Assembly: GCA_963680875.1 (NCBI GenBank)
Contig: OY804583.1
Location: 37,259,982 to 37,323,981, forward strand
Source of the DNA: Bathymodiolus brooksi
Taxonomy: Eukaryota; Mollusca; Bivalvia; Mytilida; Modiolidae
DNA length: 64,000 bases
Direction of reading: 5' to 3'
A program made the position numbers and the translations under genes. The first letter of the stretch is position 1. Each line of letters starts with the position of its first letter. The notes beneath the pieces were generated by a model, which searched no databases, was not told the DNA's origin, and saw only the letters and a list, made by a program, of their open reading frames with translations. Positions 1 to 15,000 of the stretch are shown piece by piece.

Positions 1-3000
1 TCATAGGGCCGTCATGATCATATGGTAGTTGGATTTACAACTATCTATCATCACTAAAGTTGTGAGGCTTATTTAACAGTTAAGGGGTCGTCATGATCAT
101 ATGGTAGTTGGATTTACAATCATCTATCATCACTAAAGTTGTGAGGCTTATTTAACAGTTAAGGTACCATCATGATCATATGGTAGTTGGATTTACAATC
201 ATCTATCATCACTAAAGTGGTGAGGCTTATTTAACAGTTAAGGGGCCGTCATGATCATATGGTAGTTGGATTTACAACTATCTATCATCACTAAAGTTGT
301 GAGGCTTATTTAACAGATAAGGTACCGTCATGATCATATGGTAGTTGGATTTACAATCATCTATCATCACTAAAGTTGTGGGGCTTATTTAGCAGTTAAG
401 GGGTCGTCATGATCATATGGTAGTTGGATTTACAATCATCTATCATCACTAAAGTTGTGAGGCTTATTTAACAGTTAAGGTACCATCATGATCATATGGT
501 AGTTGGATTTACAATCATCTATCATCACTAAAGTGGTGAGGCTTATTTAACAGTTAAGGGGCCGTCATGATCATATGGTAGTTGGATTTACAACTATCTA
601 TCATCACTAAAGTTGTGAGGCTTATTTAACAGATAAGGTACCGTCATGATCATATGGTAGTTGGATTTACAATCATCTATCATCACTAAAGTTGTGGGGC
701 TTATTTAACAGTTAAGGGGTCGTCATGATCATATGGTAGTTGGATTTACAATCATCTATCATCACTAAAGTTGTGAGGCTTATTTAACAGTTAAGTGGCC
801 GTCATGATCATATGGTAGTTGGATTTACAATCATCTATCATCACTAAAGTTGTGAGGCTTATTTAACAGTTAAGGGGCCGTCATGATCATATGGTAGTTG
901 TATTTACAACTATCTATCATCACTAAAGTTGTGAGGCTTATTTAACAGTTAAGGGGCCGTCATGATCATATGGTAGTTGGATTTACAACTATCTATCATC
1001 ACTAAAGTTGTGAGGCTTATTTAACAGTTAAGGGGTCGTCATGATCATATGGTAGTTGGATTTACAACTATCTATCATCACTAAAGTTGTGAGGCTTATT
1101 TAACAGTTAAGGGGTCGTCATGATCATATGGTAGTTGGATTTACAACTATCTATCATCACTAAAGTTGTGAGGCTTATTTAACAGTTAAGGGGCCGTCAT
1201 GATCATATGGTAGTTGGATTTACAACTATCTATCATCACTAAAGTTGTGAGGCTTATTTAACAGTTAAGGGGCCGTCAGGATCATATGGTAGTTGGATTT
1301 ACAATCATCTATCATCACTAAAGTTGTGAGGCTTATTTAACAGTTAAGGTACCGTCATGATCATATGGTAGTTGGATTTACAACTATCTATCATCACTAA
1401 AGTTGTGAGGCTTATTTAACAGTTAAGGGGCCGTCATGATCATATGGTAGTTGGATTTACAATCATCTATCATCACTAAAGTTGTGAGGCTTATTTAACA
1501 GTTAAGGTACCGTCATGATCATATGGTAGTTGGATTTACAACTATCTATGATCACTAAAGTTGTGAGGCTTATTTAACAGTGAAGGGGCCGTCATGATCA
1601 TATGGTAGTTGGATTTACAATTATCTATCATCACTAAAGTTGTGAAGCTTATTTAAGAGTTAAGGGGCCGTCATGATCATATGGTAGTTGGATTTACAAC
1701 TATCTATCATCACTAAAGGTGTGAGGCTTATTTAACAAATAAGGGGCCGTCATGATCATATGGTAGTTGGATTTACAACTATCTATCATCACTAAAGTTG
1801 TGAGGCTTATTTAACAGTTAAGGGGCCGTCATGATCATATGGTAGTTGGATTTACAACTATCTATCATCACTAAAGTTGTGAGGCTTATTTAACAGTTAA
1901 GGGGCCGTCATGATCATATGGTAGTTGGATTTACAATCATCTATCATCACTAAAGTTGTGAGGCTTATTTAACAGTTATAGGGCCGTCATGATCATATGG
2001 TAGTTGGATTTACAACTATCTATCATCACTAAAGTTGTGAGGCTTATTTAATAGTTAAGGGGTCGTCATGATCATATGGTAGTTGGATTTACAATCATCT
2101 ATCATCACTAAAGTTGTGAGGCTTATTTAACAGTTAAGGTACCGTCATGATCATATGGTAGTTGGATTTACAATCATCTATCATCACTAAAGTTGTGAGG
2201 CTTATTTAACAGTTAAGGGGCCGTCATGATCATATGGTAGTTGGATTTACAACTATCTATCATCACTAAAGTTGTGAGGCTTATTTAATAGTTAAGGTAC
2301 GTCATGATCATATGGTAGTTGGAATTACAATCATCTATCATCACCAAAGTTGTGAGTCTTATTTAGCAGTTAAGGGGTCGTCATGATCATATGGTAGTTG
2401 GATTTACAATCATCTATCATCACTAAAGTTGTGAGGCTTATTTAACAGTTAAGGGGCCGTCATGATCATATGGTAGTTGGATTTACAATCATCTATCATC
2501 ACTAAAGTTGTGGGGCTTATTTAACAGTTAAGGGGCCGTCATGATCATATGGTAGTTGGATTTACAATCATCTATCATCACTAAAGTTGTGAGGCTTATT
2601 TAACAGTTAAGGGGCCGTCATGATCATATGGTAGTTGGATTTACAACTATCTATCATCACTAAAGTTGTGAGGCTTATTTAAGAGTTAAGGGGCCGTCAT
2701 GATCATATGGTAGTTGGATTTACAACTATCTATCATCACTAAAGTTGTGAGTCTTATTTAACAGTTAAGGGGTTGTCATGATCATATGGTAGTTGGATTT
2801 ACAACTATCTATCATCACTAAAGTTGTGAGGCTTATTTAACAGTTAAGGGGTCGTCATGATCATATGGTAGTTGGATTTACAACTATCTATCATCACTAA
2901 AGTTGTGAGGCTTATTTAACAGTTAAGGGGCCGTTATGATCATATGGTAGTTGGATTTACAACTATCTATCATCACTAAAGTTGTGAGGCTTTTTTAACA

Positions 3001-6000
3001 GTTAAGGGGCCGTCATGATCATATGGTAGTTGGATTTACAATCATCTATCATCACTAAAGTTGTGAGGCTTATTTAACAGTTAAGGTACCGTCATGATCA
3101 TATGGTAGTTGGATTTACAACTATCTATCATCAATAAAGTTGTGAGGCTTATTTAACAGTTAAGGGGCCGTCATGATCATATGGTAGTTGGATTTACAAC
3201 TATCTATCATCACTAAAGTTGTGAGGCTTATTTAACAGTTAAGGGGCCGTCATTATCATATGGTAGTTGGATTTACAACTATCTATCATCACTAAAGTTG
3301 TGAAGCTTATTTAACAGTTAAGGGGTCGTCATGATCATATGGTAGTTGGATTTACAACTATCTATCATCATTAAAGTTGAAAAGCTTATTTAACAGTTAA
3401 GGGGTCGTCATGATCATATGGTAGTTGGATTTACAACTATCTATCATCACTAAAGTTGTGAGGCTTATTTAACAGTTAAGGGGCCGTCATGATCATATGG
3501 TAGTTGGATTTACAACTATCTATCATCACTAATGTTGTGAGGCTTATTTAACAGTTAAGGGGCCGTCATGATCATATGATAGTTGGATTTACAACTATCT
3601 ATCATCACTAAAGTTGTGAGGCTTATTTAACAGTTAAGGGGCCGTCATGATCATATGGTAGTTGGATTTACAACTATCTATCATCACTAAAGTTGTGAGG
3701 CTTATTTAACAGTTAAGGGGCCGTCATGATCATATGGTAGTTGGATTTACAATCATCTATCATCACTAAAGTTGTGAGGCTTATTTAACAGTTAAGGTAC
3801 CGTCATGATCATATGGTAGTTGGATTTACAACTATCTATCATCAATAAAGTTGTGAGGCTTATTTAACAGTTAAGGGGCCGTCATGATCATATGGTAGTT
3901 GGATTTACAACTATCTATCATCACTAAAGTTGTGAAGCTTATTTAACAGTTAAGGGGCCGTCATGATCATATGGTAGTTGGATTTACAACTATCTATCAT
4001 CACTAAAGTTGTGAGACTTATTTAACAGTTAAGGGGCCGTCATGATCATATGGTAGTTGGATTTACAATCATCTATCATCACTAAAGTTGTGAGGCTTAT
4101 TTAACAGTCATAGGGCCGTCATGATCATATGGTAGTTGGATTTACAACTATCTATCATCACTAAAGTTGTGAGGCTTATTTAACAGTTAAGGGGTCGTCA
4201 TGATCATATGGTAGTTGGATTTACAATCATCTATCATCACTAAAGTTGTGAGGCTTATTTAACAGTTAAGGTACCATCATGATCATATGGTAGTTGGATT
4301 TACAATCATCTATCATCACTAAAGTGGTGAGGCTTATTTAACAGTTAAGGGGCCGTCATGATCATATGGTAGTTGGATTTACAACTATCTATCATCACTA
4401 AAGTTGTGAGGCTTATTTAACAGATAAGGTACCGTCATGATCATATGGTAGTTGGATTTACAATCATCTATCATCACTAAAGTTGTGGGGCTTATTTAGC
4501 AGTTAAGGGGTCGTCATGATCATATGGTAGTTGGATTTACAATCATCTATCATCACTAAAGTTGTGAGGCTTATTTAACAGTTAAGGTACCATCATGATC
4601 ATATGGTAGTTGGATTTACAATCATCTATCATCACTAAAGTGGTGAGGCTTATTTAACAGTTAAGGGGCCGTCATGATCATATGGTAGTTGGATTTACAA
4701 CTATCTATCATCACTAAAGTTGTGAGGCTTATTTAACAGATAAGGTACCGTCATGATCATATGGTAGTTGGATTTACAATCATCTATCATCACTAAAGTT
4801 GTGGGGCTTATTTAACAGTTAAGGGGTCGTCATGATCATATGGTAGTTGGATTTACAATCATCTATCATCACTAAAGTTGTGAGGCTTATTTAACAGTTA
4901 AGTGGCCGTCATGATCATATGGTAGTTGGATTTACAATCATCTATCATCACTAAAGTTGTGAGGCTTATTTAACAGTTAAGGGGCCGTCATGATCATATG
5001 GTAGTTGTATTTACAACTATCTATCATCACTAAAGTTGTGAGGCTTATTTAACAGTTAAGGGGCCGTCATGATCATATGGTAGTTGGATTTACAACTATC
5101 TATCATCACTAAAGTTGTGAGGCTTATTTAACAGTTAAGGGGTCGTCATGATCATATGGTAGTTGGATTTACAACTATCTATCATCACTAAAGTTGTGAG
5201 GCTTATTTAACAGTTAAGGGGTCGTCATGATCATATGGTAGTTGGATTTACAACTATCTATCATCACTAAAGTTGTGAGGCTTATTTAACAGTTAAGGGG
5301 CCGTCATGATCATATGGTAGTTGGATTTACAACTATCTATCATCACTAAAGTTGTGAGGCTTATTTAACAGTTAAGGGGCCGTCAGGATCATATGGTAGT
5401 TGGATTTACAATCATCTATCATCACTAAAGTTGTGAGGCTTATTTAACAGTTAAGGTACCGTCATGATCATATGGTAGTTGGATTTACAACTATCTATCA
5501 TCACTAAAGTTGTGAGGCTTATTTAACAGTTAAGGGGCCGTCATGATCATATGGTAGTTGGATTTACAACTATCTATCATCATTAAAGTTGAAAAGCTTA
5601 TTTAACAGTTAAGGGGTCGTCATGATCATATGGTAGTTGGATTTACAATCATCTATCATCACTAAAGTTGTGAGGCTTATTTAACAGTTAAGGGGCCGTC
5701 ATGATCATATGGTAGTTGGATTTACAATTATCTATCATCACTAAAGTTGTGAAGCTTATTTAAGAGTTAAGGGGCCGTCATGATCATATGGTAGTTGGAT
5801 TTACAACTATCTATCATCACTAAAGGTGTGAGGCTTATTTAACAAATAAGGGGCCGTCATGATCATATGGTAGTTGGATTTACAACTATCTATCATCACT
5901 AAAGTTGTGAGGCTTATTTAACAGTTAAGGGGCCGTCATGATCATATGGTAGTTGGATTTACAACTATCTATCATCACTAAAGTTGTGAGGCTTATTTAA

Positions 6001-9000
6001 CAGTTAAGGGGCCGTCATGATCATATGGTAGTTGGATTTACAATCATCTATCATCACTAAAGTTGTGAGGCTTATTTAACAGTTATAGGGCCGTCATGAT
6101 CATATGGTAGTTGGATTTACAATCATCTATCATCACTAAAGTTGTGAGGCTTATTTAACAGTTAAGGGGTCGTCATGATCATATGGTAGTTGTATTTACA
6201 ATCATCTATCATCACTAAAGTTGTGAGGCTTATTTAACAGTTAAGGGGCCGTCATGATCATATGGTAGTTGGATTTACAATCATCTATCATCACTAAAGT
6301 TGTGAGGCTTATTTAACAGTTAAGGGGTCGTCATGATCATATGGTAGTTGGATTTACAACTATCTATCATCACTAAAGTTGTGAGGCTTATTTAACAGTT
6401 AAGGGGTCGTCATGATCATATGGTAGTTGGATTTACAACTATCTATCATCACTAAAGTTGTGAGGCTTATTTAACAGTTAAGGGGCCGTCATGATCATAT
6501 GGTAGTTGGATTTACAACTATCTATCATCACTAAAGTTGTGAGGCTTATTTAACAGTTAAGGGGCCGTCAGGATCATATGGTAGTTGGATTTACAATCAT
6601 CTATCATCACTAAAGTTGTGAGGCTTATTTAACAGTTAAGGTACCGTCATGATCATATGGTATTTGGATTTACAACTATCTATCATCACTAAAGTTGTGA
6701 GGCTTATTTAACAGTTAAGGGGCCGTCATGATCATATGGTAGTTGGATTTACAACTATCTATCATCACTAAAGTTGTGAGGCTTATTTAACAGTTAAGGG
6801 GCCGTCATGATCATATGGTAGTTGGATTTACAATCATCTATCATCACTAAAGTTGTGAGGCTTATTTAACAGTTAAGGTACCGTCATGATCATATGGTAG
6901 TTGGATTTACAACTATCTATGATCACTAAAGTTGTGAGGCTTATTTAACAGTGAAGGGGCCGTCATGATCATATGGTAGTTGGATTTACAATTATCTATC
7001 ATCACTAAAGTTGTGAAGCTTATTTAAGAGTTAAGGGGCCGTCATGATCATATGGTAGTTGGATTTACAACTATCTATCATCACTAAAGGTGTGAGGCTT
7101 ATTTAACAAATAAGGGGCCGTCATGATCATATGGTAGTTGGATTTACAACTATCTATCATCACTAAAGTTGTGAGGCTTATTTAACAGTTAAGGGGCCGT
7201 CATGATCATATGGTAGTTGGATTTACAACTATCTATCATCACTAAAGTTGTGAGGCTTATTTAACAGTTAAGGGGCCGTCATGATCATATGGTAGTTGGA
7301 TTTACAATCATCTATCATCACTAAAGTTGTGAGGCTTATTTAACAGTTATAGGGCCGTCATGATCATATGGTAGTTGGATTTACAACTATCTATCATCAC
7401 TAAAGTTGTGAGGCTTATTTAACAGTTAAGGGGTCGTCATGATCATATGGTAGTTGGATTTACAATCATCTATCATCACTAAAGTTGTGAGGCTTATTTA
7501 ACAGTTAAGGTACCGTCATGATCATATGGTAGTTGGATTTACAATCATCTATCATCACTAAAGTTGTGAGGCTTATTTAACAGTTAAGGGGCCGTCATGA
7601 TCATATGGTAGTTGGATTTACAACTATCTATCATCACTAAAGTTGTGAGGCTTATTTAATAGTTAAGGTACGTCATGATCATATGGTAGTTGGAATTACA
7701 ATCATCTATCATCACCAAAGTTGTGAGTCTTATTTAGCAGTTAAGGGGTCGTCATGATCATATGGTAGTTGGATTTACAATCATCTATCATCACTAAAGT
7801 TGTGAGGCTTATTTAACAGTTAAGGGGCCGTCATGATCATATGGTAGTTGGATTTACAATCATCTATCATCACTAAAGTTGTGGGGCTTATTTAACAGTT
7901 AAGGGGCCGTCATGATCATATGGTAGTTGGATTTACAATCATCTATCATCACTAAAGTTGTGAGGCTTATTTAACAGTTAAGGGGCCGTCATGATCATAT
8001 GGTAGTTGGATTTACAACTATCTATCATCACTAAAGTTGTGAGGCTTATTTAAGAGTTAAGGGGCCGTCATGATCATATGGTAGTTGGATTTACAACTAT
8101 CTATCATCACTAAAGTTGTGAGTCTTATTTAACAGTTAAGGGGTTGTCATGATCATATGGTAGTTGGATTTACAACTATCTATCATCACTAAAGTTGTGA
8201 GGCTTATTTAACAGTTAAGGGGTCGTCATGATCATATGGTAGTTGGATTTACAACTATCTATCATCACTAAAGTTGTGAGGCTTATTTAACAGTTAAGGG
8301 GCCGTTATGATCATATGGTAGTTGGATTTACAACTATCTATCATCACTAAAGTTGTGAGGCTTTTTTAACAGTTAAGGGGCCGTCATGATCATATGGTAG
8401 TTGGATTTACAATCATCTATCATCACTAAAGTTGTGAGGCTTATTTAACAGTTAAGGTACCGTCATGATCATATGGTAGTTGGATTTACAACTATCTATC
8501 ATCAATAAAGTTGTGAGGCTTATTTAACAGTTAAGGGGCCGTCATGATCATATGGTAGTTGGATTTACAACTATCTATCATCACTAAAGTTGTGAGGCTT
8601 AATTAACAGTTAAGGGGCCGTCATTATCATATGGTAGTTGGATTTACAACTATCTATCATCACTAAAGTTGTGAAGCTTATTTAACAGTTAAGGGGTCGT
8701 CATGATCATATGGTAGTTGGATTTACAACTATCTATCATCATTAAAGTTGAAAAGCTTATTTAACAGTTAAGGGGTCGTCATGATCATATGGTAGTTGGA
8801 TTTACAACTATCTATCATCACTAAAGTTGTGAGGCTTATTTAACAGTTAAGGGGCCGTCATGATCATATGGTAGTTGGATTTACAACTATCTATCATCAC
8901 TAATGTTGTGAGGCTTATTTAACAGTTAAGGGGCCGTCATGATCATATGATAGTTGGATTTACAACTATCTATCATCACTAAAGTTGTGAGGCTTATTTA

Positions 9001-12000
9001 ACAGTTAAGGGGCCGTCATGATCATATGGTAGTTGGATTTACAACTATCTATCATCACTAAAGTTGTGAGGCTTATTTAACAGTTAAGGGGCCGTCATGA
9101 TCATATGGTAGTTGGATTTACAATCATCTATCATCACTAAAGTTGTGAGGCTTATTTAACAGTTAAGGTACCGTCATGATCATATGGTAGTTGGATTTAC
9201 AACTATCTATCATCAATAAAGTTGTGAGGCTTATTTAACAGTTAAGGGGCCGTCATGATCATATGGTAGTTGGATTTACAACTATCTATCATCACTAAAG
9301 TTGTGAAGCTTATTTAACAGTTAAGGGGCCGTCATGATCATATGGTAGTTGGATTTACAACTATCTATCATCACTAAAGTTGTGAGACTTATTTAACAGT
9401 TAAGGGGCCGTCATGATCATATGGTAGTTGGATTTACAATCATCTATCATCACTAAAGTTGTGAGGCTTATTTAACAGTCATAGGGCCGTCATGATCATA
9501 TGGTAGTTGGATTTACAACTATCTATCATCACTAAAGTTGTGAGGCTTATTTAACAGTTAAGGGGTCGTCATGATCATATGGTAGTTGGATTTACAATCA
9601 TCTATCATCACTAAAGTTGTGAGGCTTATTTAACAGTTAAGGTACCATCATGATCATATGGTAGTTGGATTTACAATCATCTATCATCACTAAAGTGGTG
9701 AGGCTTATTTAACAGTTAAGGGGCCGTCATGATCATATGGTAGTTGGATTTACAACTATCTATCATCACTAAAGTTGTGAGGCTTATTTAACAGATAAGG
9801 TACCGTCATGATCATATGGTAGTTGGATTTACAATCATCTATCATCACTAAAGTTGTGGGGCTTATTTAGCAGTTAAGGGGTCGTCATGATCATATGGTA
9901 GTTGGATTTACAATCATCTATCATCACTAAAGTTGTGAGGCTTATTTAACAGTTAAGTGGCCGTCATGATCATATGGTAGTTGGATTTACAATCATCTAT
10001 CATCACTAAAGTTGTGAGGCTTATTTAACAGTTAAGGGGCCGTCATGATCATATGGTAGTTGTATTTACAACTATCTATCATCACTAAAGTTGTGAGGCT
10101 TATTTAACAGTTAAGGGGCCGTCATGATCATATGGTAGTTGTATTTACAACTATCTATCATCACTAAAGTTGTGAGGCTTATTTAACAGTTAAGGGGTCG
10201 TCATGATCATATGGTAGTTGGATTTACAACTATCTATCATCACTAAAGTTGTGAGGCTTATTTAACAGTTAAGGGGTCGTCATGATCATATGGTAGTTGG
10301 ATTTACAACTATCTATCATCACTAAAGTTGTGAGGCTTATTTAACAGTTAAGGGGCCGTCATGATCATATGGTAGTTGGATTTACAACTATCTATCATCA
10401 CTAAAGTTGTGAGGCTTATTTAACAGTTAAGGGGCCGTCAGGATCATATGGTAGTTGGATTTACAATCATCTATCATCACTAAAGTTGTGAGGCTTATTT
10501 AACAGTTAAGGTACCGTCATGATCATATGGTAGTTGGATTTACAACTATCTATCATCACTAAAGTTGTGAGGCTTATTTAACAGTTAAGGGGCCGTCATG
10601 ATCATATGGTAGTTGGATTTACAACTATCTATCATCATTAAAGTTGAAAAGCTTATTTAACAGTTAAGGGGCCGTCATGATCATATGGTAGTTGGATTTA
10701 CAACTATCTATCATCACTAAAGGTGTGAGGCTTATTTAACAAATAAGGGGCCGTCATGATCATATGGTAGTTGGATTTACAACTATCTATCATCACTAAA
10801 GTTGTGAGGCTTATTTAACAGTTAAGGGGTCGTCATGATCATATGGTAGTTGGATTTACAACTATCTATCATCACTAAAGTTGTGAGGCTTATTTAACAG
10901 TTAAGGGGCCGTCATGATCATATGGTAGTTGGATTTACAATCATCTATCATCACTAAAGTTGTGAGGCTTATTTAACAGTTATAGGGCCGTCATGATCAT
11001 ATGGTAGTTGGATTTACAATCATCTATCATCACTAAAGTTGTGAGGCTTATTTAACAGTTAAGTGGCCGTCATGATCATATGGTAGTTGGATTTACAATC
11101 ATCTATCATCACTAAAGTTGTGAGGCTTATTTAACAGTTAAGGGGCCGTCATGATCATATGGTAGTTGGATTTACAATCATCTATCATCACTAAAGTTGT
11201 GAGGCTTATTTAACAGTTAAGGGGTCGTCATGATCATATGGTAGTTGGATTTACAACTATCTATCATCACTAAAGTTGTGAGGCTTATTTAACAGTTAAG
11301 GGGTCGTCATGATCATATGGTAGTTGGATTTACAACTATCTATCATCACTAAAGTTGTGAGGCTTATTTAACAGTTAAGGGGCCGTCATGATCATATGGT
11401 AGTTGGATTTACAACTATCTATCATCACTAAAGTTGTGAGGCTTATTTAACAGTTAAGGGGCCGTCAGGATCATATGGTAGTTGGATTTACAATCATCTA
11501 TCATCACTAAAGTTGTGAGGCTTATTTAACAGTTAAGGTACCGTCATGATCATATGGTATTTGGATTTACAACTATCTATCATCACTAAAGTTGTGAGGC
11601 TTATTTAACAGTTAAGGGGCCGTCATGATCATATGGTAGTTGGATTTACAACTATCTATCATCACTAAAGTTGTGAGGCTTATTTAACAGTTAAGGGGCC
11701 GTCATGATCATATGGTAGTTGGATTTACAATCATCTATCATCACTAAAGTTGTGAGGCTTATTTAACAGTTAAGGTACCGTCATGATCATATGGTAGTTG
11801 GATTTACAACTATCTATGATCACTAAAGTTGTGAGGCTTATTTAACAGTGAAGGGGCCGTCATGATCATATGGTAGTTGGATTTACAATTATCTATCATC
11901 ACTAAAGTTGTGAAGCTTATTTAAGAGTTAAGGGGCCGTCATGATCATATGGTAGTTGGATTTACAACTATCTATCATCACTAAAGGTGTGAGGCTTATT

Positions 12001-15000
12001 TAACAAATAAGGGGCCGTCATGATCATATGGTAGTTGGATTTACAACTATCTATCATCACTAAAGTTGTGAGGCTTATTTAACAGTTAAGGGGCCGTCAT
12101 GATCATATGGTAGTTGGATTTACAACTATCTATCATCACTAAAGTTGTGAGGCTTATTTAACAGTTAAGGGGCCGTCATGATCATATGGTAGTTGGATTT
12201 ACAATCATCTATCATCACTAAAGTTGTGAGGCTTATTTAACAGTTATAGGGCCGTCATGATCATATGGTAGTTGGATTTACAACTATCTATCATCACTAA
12301 AGTTGTGAGGCTTATTTAACAGTTAAGGGGTCGTCATGATCATATGGTAGTTGGATTTACAATCATCTATCATCACTAAAGTTGTGAGGCTTATTTAACA
12401 GTTAAGGTACCGTCATGATCATATGGTAGTTGGATTTACAATCATCTATCATCACTAAAGTTGTGAGGCTTATTTAACAGTTAAGGGGCCGTCATGATCA
12501 TATGGTAGTTGGATTTACAACTATCTATCATCACTAAAGTTGTGAGGCTTATTTAATAGTTAAGGTACGTCATGATCATATGGTAGTTGGAATTACAATC
12601 ATCTATCATCACCAAAGTTGTGAGTCTTATTTAGCAGTTAAGGGGTCGTCATGATCATATGGTAGTTGGATTTACAATCATCTATCATCACTAAAGTTGT
12701 GAGGCTTATTTAACAGTTAAGGGGCCGTCATGATCATATGGTAGTTGGATTTACAATCATCTATCATCACTAAAGTTGTGGGGCTTATTTAACAGTTAAG
12801 GGGCCGTCATGATCATATGGTAGTTGGATTTACAATCATCTATCATCACTAAAGTTGTGAGGCTTATTTAACAGTTAAGGGGCCGTCATGATCATATGGT
12901 AGTTGGATTTACAACTATCTATCATCACTAAAGTTGTGAGGCTTATTTAAGAGTTAAGGGGCCGTCATGATCATATGGTAGTTGGATTTACAACTATCTA
13001 TCATCACTAAAGTTGTGAGTCTTATTTAACAGTTAAGGGGTTGTCATGATCATATGGTAGTTGGATTTACAACTATCTATCATCACTAAAGTTGTGAGGC
13101 TTATTTAACAGTTAAGGGGTCGTCATGATCATATGGTAGTTGGATTTACAACTATCTATCATCACTAAAGTTGTGAGGCTTATTTAACAGTTAAGGGGCC
13201 GTTATGATCATATGGTAGTTGGATTTACAACTATCTATCATCACTAAAGTTGTGAGGCTTTTTTAACAGTTAAGGGGCCGTCATGATCATATGGTAGTTG
13301 GATTTACAATCATCTATCATCACTAAAGTTGTGAGGCTTATTTAACAGTTAAGGTACCGTCATGATCATATGGTAGTTGGATTTACAACTATCTATCATC
13401 AATAAAGTTGTGAGGCTTATTTAACAGTTAAGGGGCCGTCATGATCATATGGTAGTTGGATTTACAACTATCTATCATCACTAAAGTTGTGAGGCTTAAT
13501 TAACAGTTAAGGGGCCGTCATTATCATATGGTAGTTGGATTTACAACTATCTATCATCACTAAAGTTGTGAAGCTTATTTAACAGTTAAGGGGTCGTCAT
13601 GATCATATGGTAGTTGGATTTACAACTATCTATCATCATTAAAGTTGAAAAGCTTATTTAACAGTTAAGGGGTCGTCATGATCATATGGTAGTTGGATTT
13701 ACAACTATCTATCATCACTAAAGTTGTGAGGCTTATTTAACAGTTAAGGGGCCGTCATGATCATATGGTAGTTGGATTTACAACTATCTATCATCACTAA
13801 TGTTGTGAGGCTTATTTAACAGTTAAGGGGCCGTCATGATCATATGATAGTTGGATTTACAACTATCTATCATCACTAAAGTTGTGAGGCTTATTTAACA
13901 GTTAAGGGGCCGTCATGATCATATGGTAGTTGGATTTACAACTATCTATCATCACTAAAGTTGTGAGGCTTATTTAACAGTTAAGGGGCCGTCATGATCA
14001 TATGGTAGTTGGATTTACAATCATCTATCATCACTAAAGTTGTGAGGCTTATTTAACAGTTAAGGTACCGTCATGATCATATGGTAGTTGGATTTACAAC
14101 TATCTATCATCAATAAAGTTGTGAGGCTTATTTAACAGTTAAGGGGCCGTCATGATCATATGGTAGTTGGATTTACAACTATCTATCATCACTAAAGTTG
14201 TGAAGCTTATTTAACAGTTAAGGGGCCGTCATGATCATATGGTAGTTGGATTTACAACTATCTATCATCACTAAAGTTGTGAGACTTATTTAACAGTTAA
14301 GGGGCCGTCATGATCATATGGTAGTTGGATTTACAATCATCTATCATCACTAAAGTTGTGAGGCTTATTTAACAGTCATAGGGCCGTCATGATCATATGG
14401 TAGTTGGATTTACAACTATCTATCATCACTAAAGTTGTGAGGCTTATTTAACAGTTAAGGGGTCGTCATGATCATATGGTAGTTGGATTTACAATCATCT
14501 ATCATCACTAAAGTTGTGAGGCTTATTTAACAGTTAAGGTACCATCATGATCATATGGTAGTTGGATTTACAATCATCTATCATCACTAAAGTGGTGAGG
14601 CTTATTTAACAGTTAAGGGGCCGTCATGATCATATGGTAGTTGGATTTACAACTATCTATCATCACTAAAGTTGTGAGGCTTATTTAACAGATAAGGTAC
14701 CGTCATGATCATATGGTAGTTGGATTTACAATCATCTATCATCACTAAAGTTGTGGGGCTTATTTAGCAGTTAAGGGGTCGTCATGATCATATGGTAGTT
14801 GGATTTACAATCATCTATCATCACTAAAGTTGTGAGGCTTATTTAACAGTTAAGTGGCCGTCATGATCATATGGTAGTTGGATTTACAATCATCTATCAT
14901 CACTAAAGTTGTGAGGCTTATTTAACAGTTAAGGGGCCGTCATGATCATATGGTAGTTGTATTTACAACTATCTATCATCACTAAAGTTGTGAGGATTAT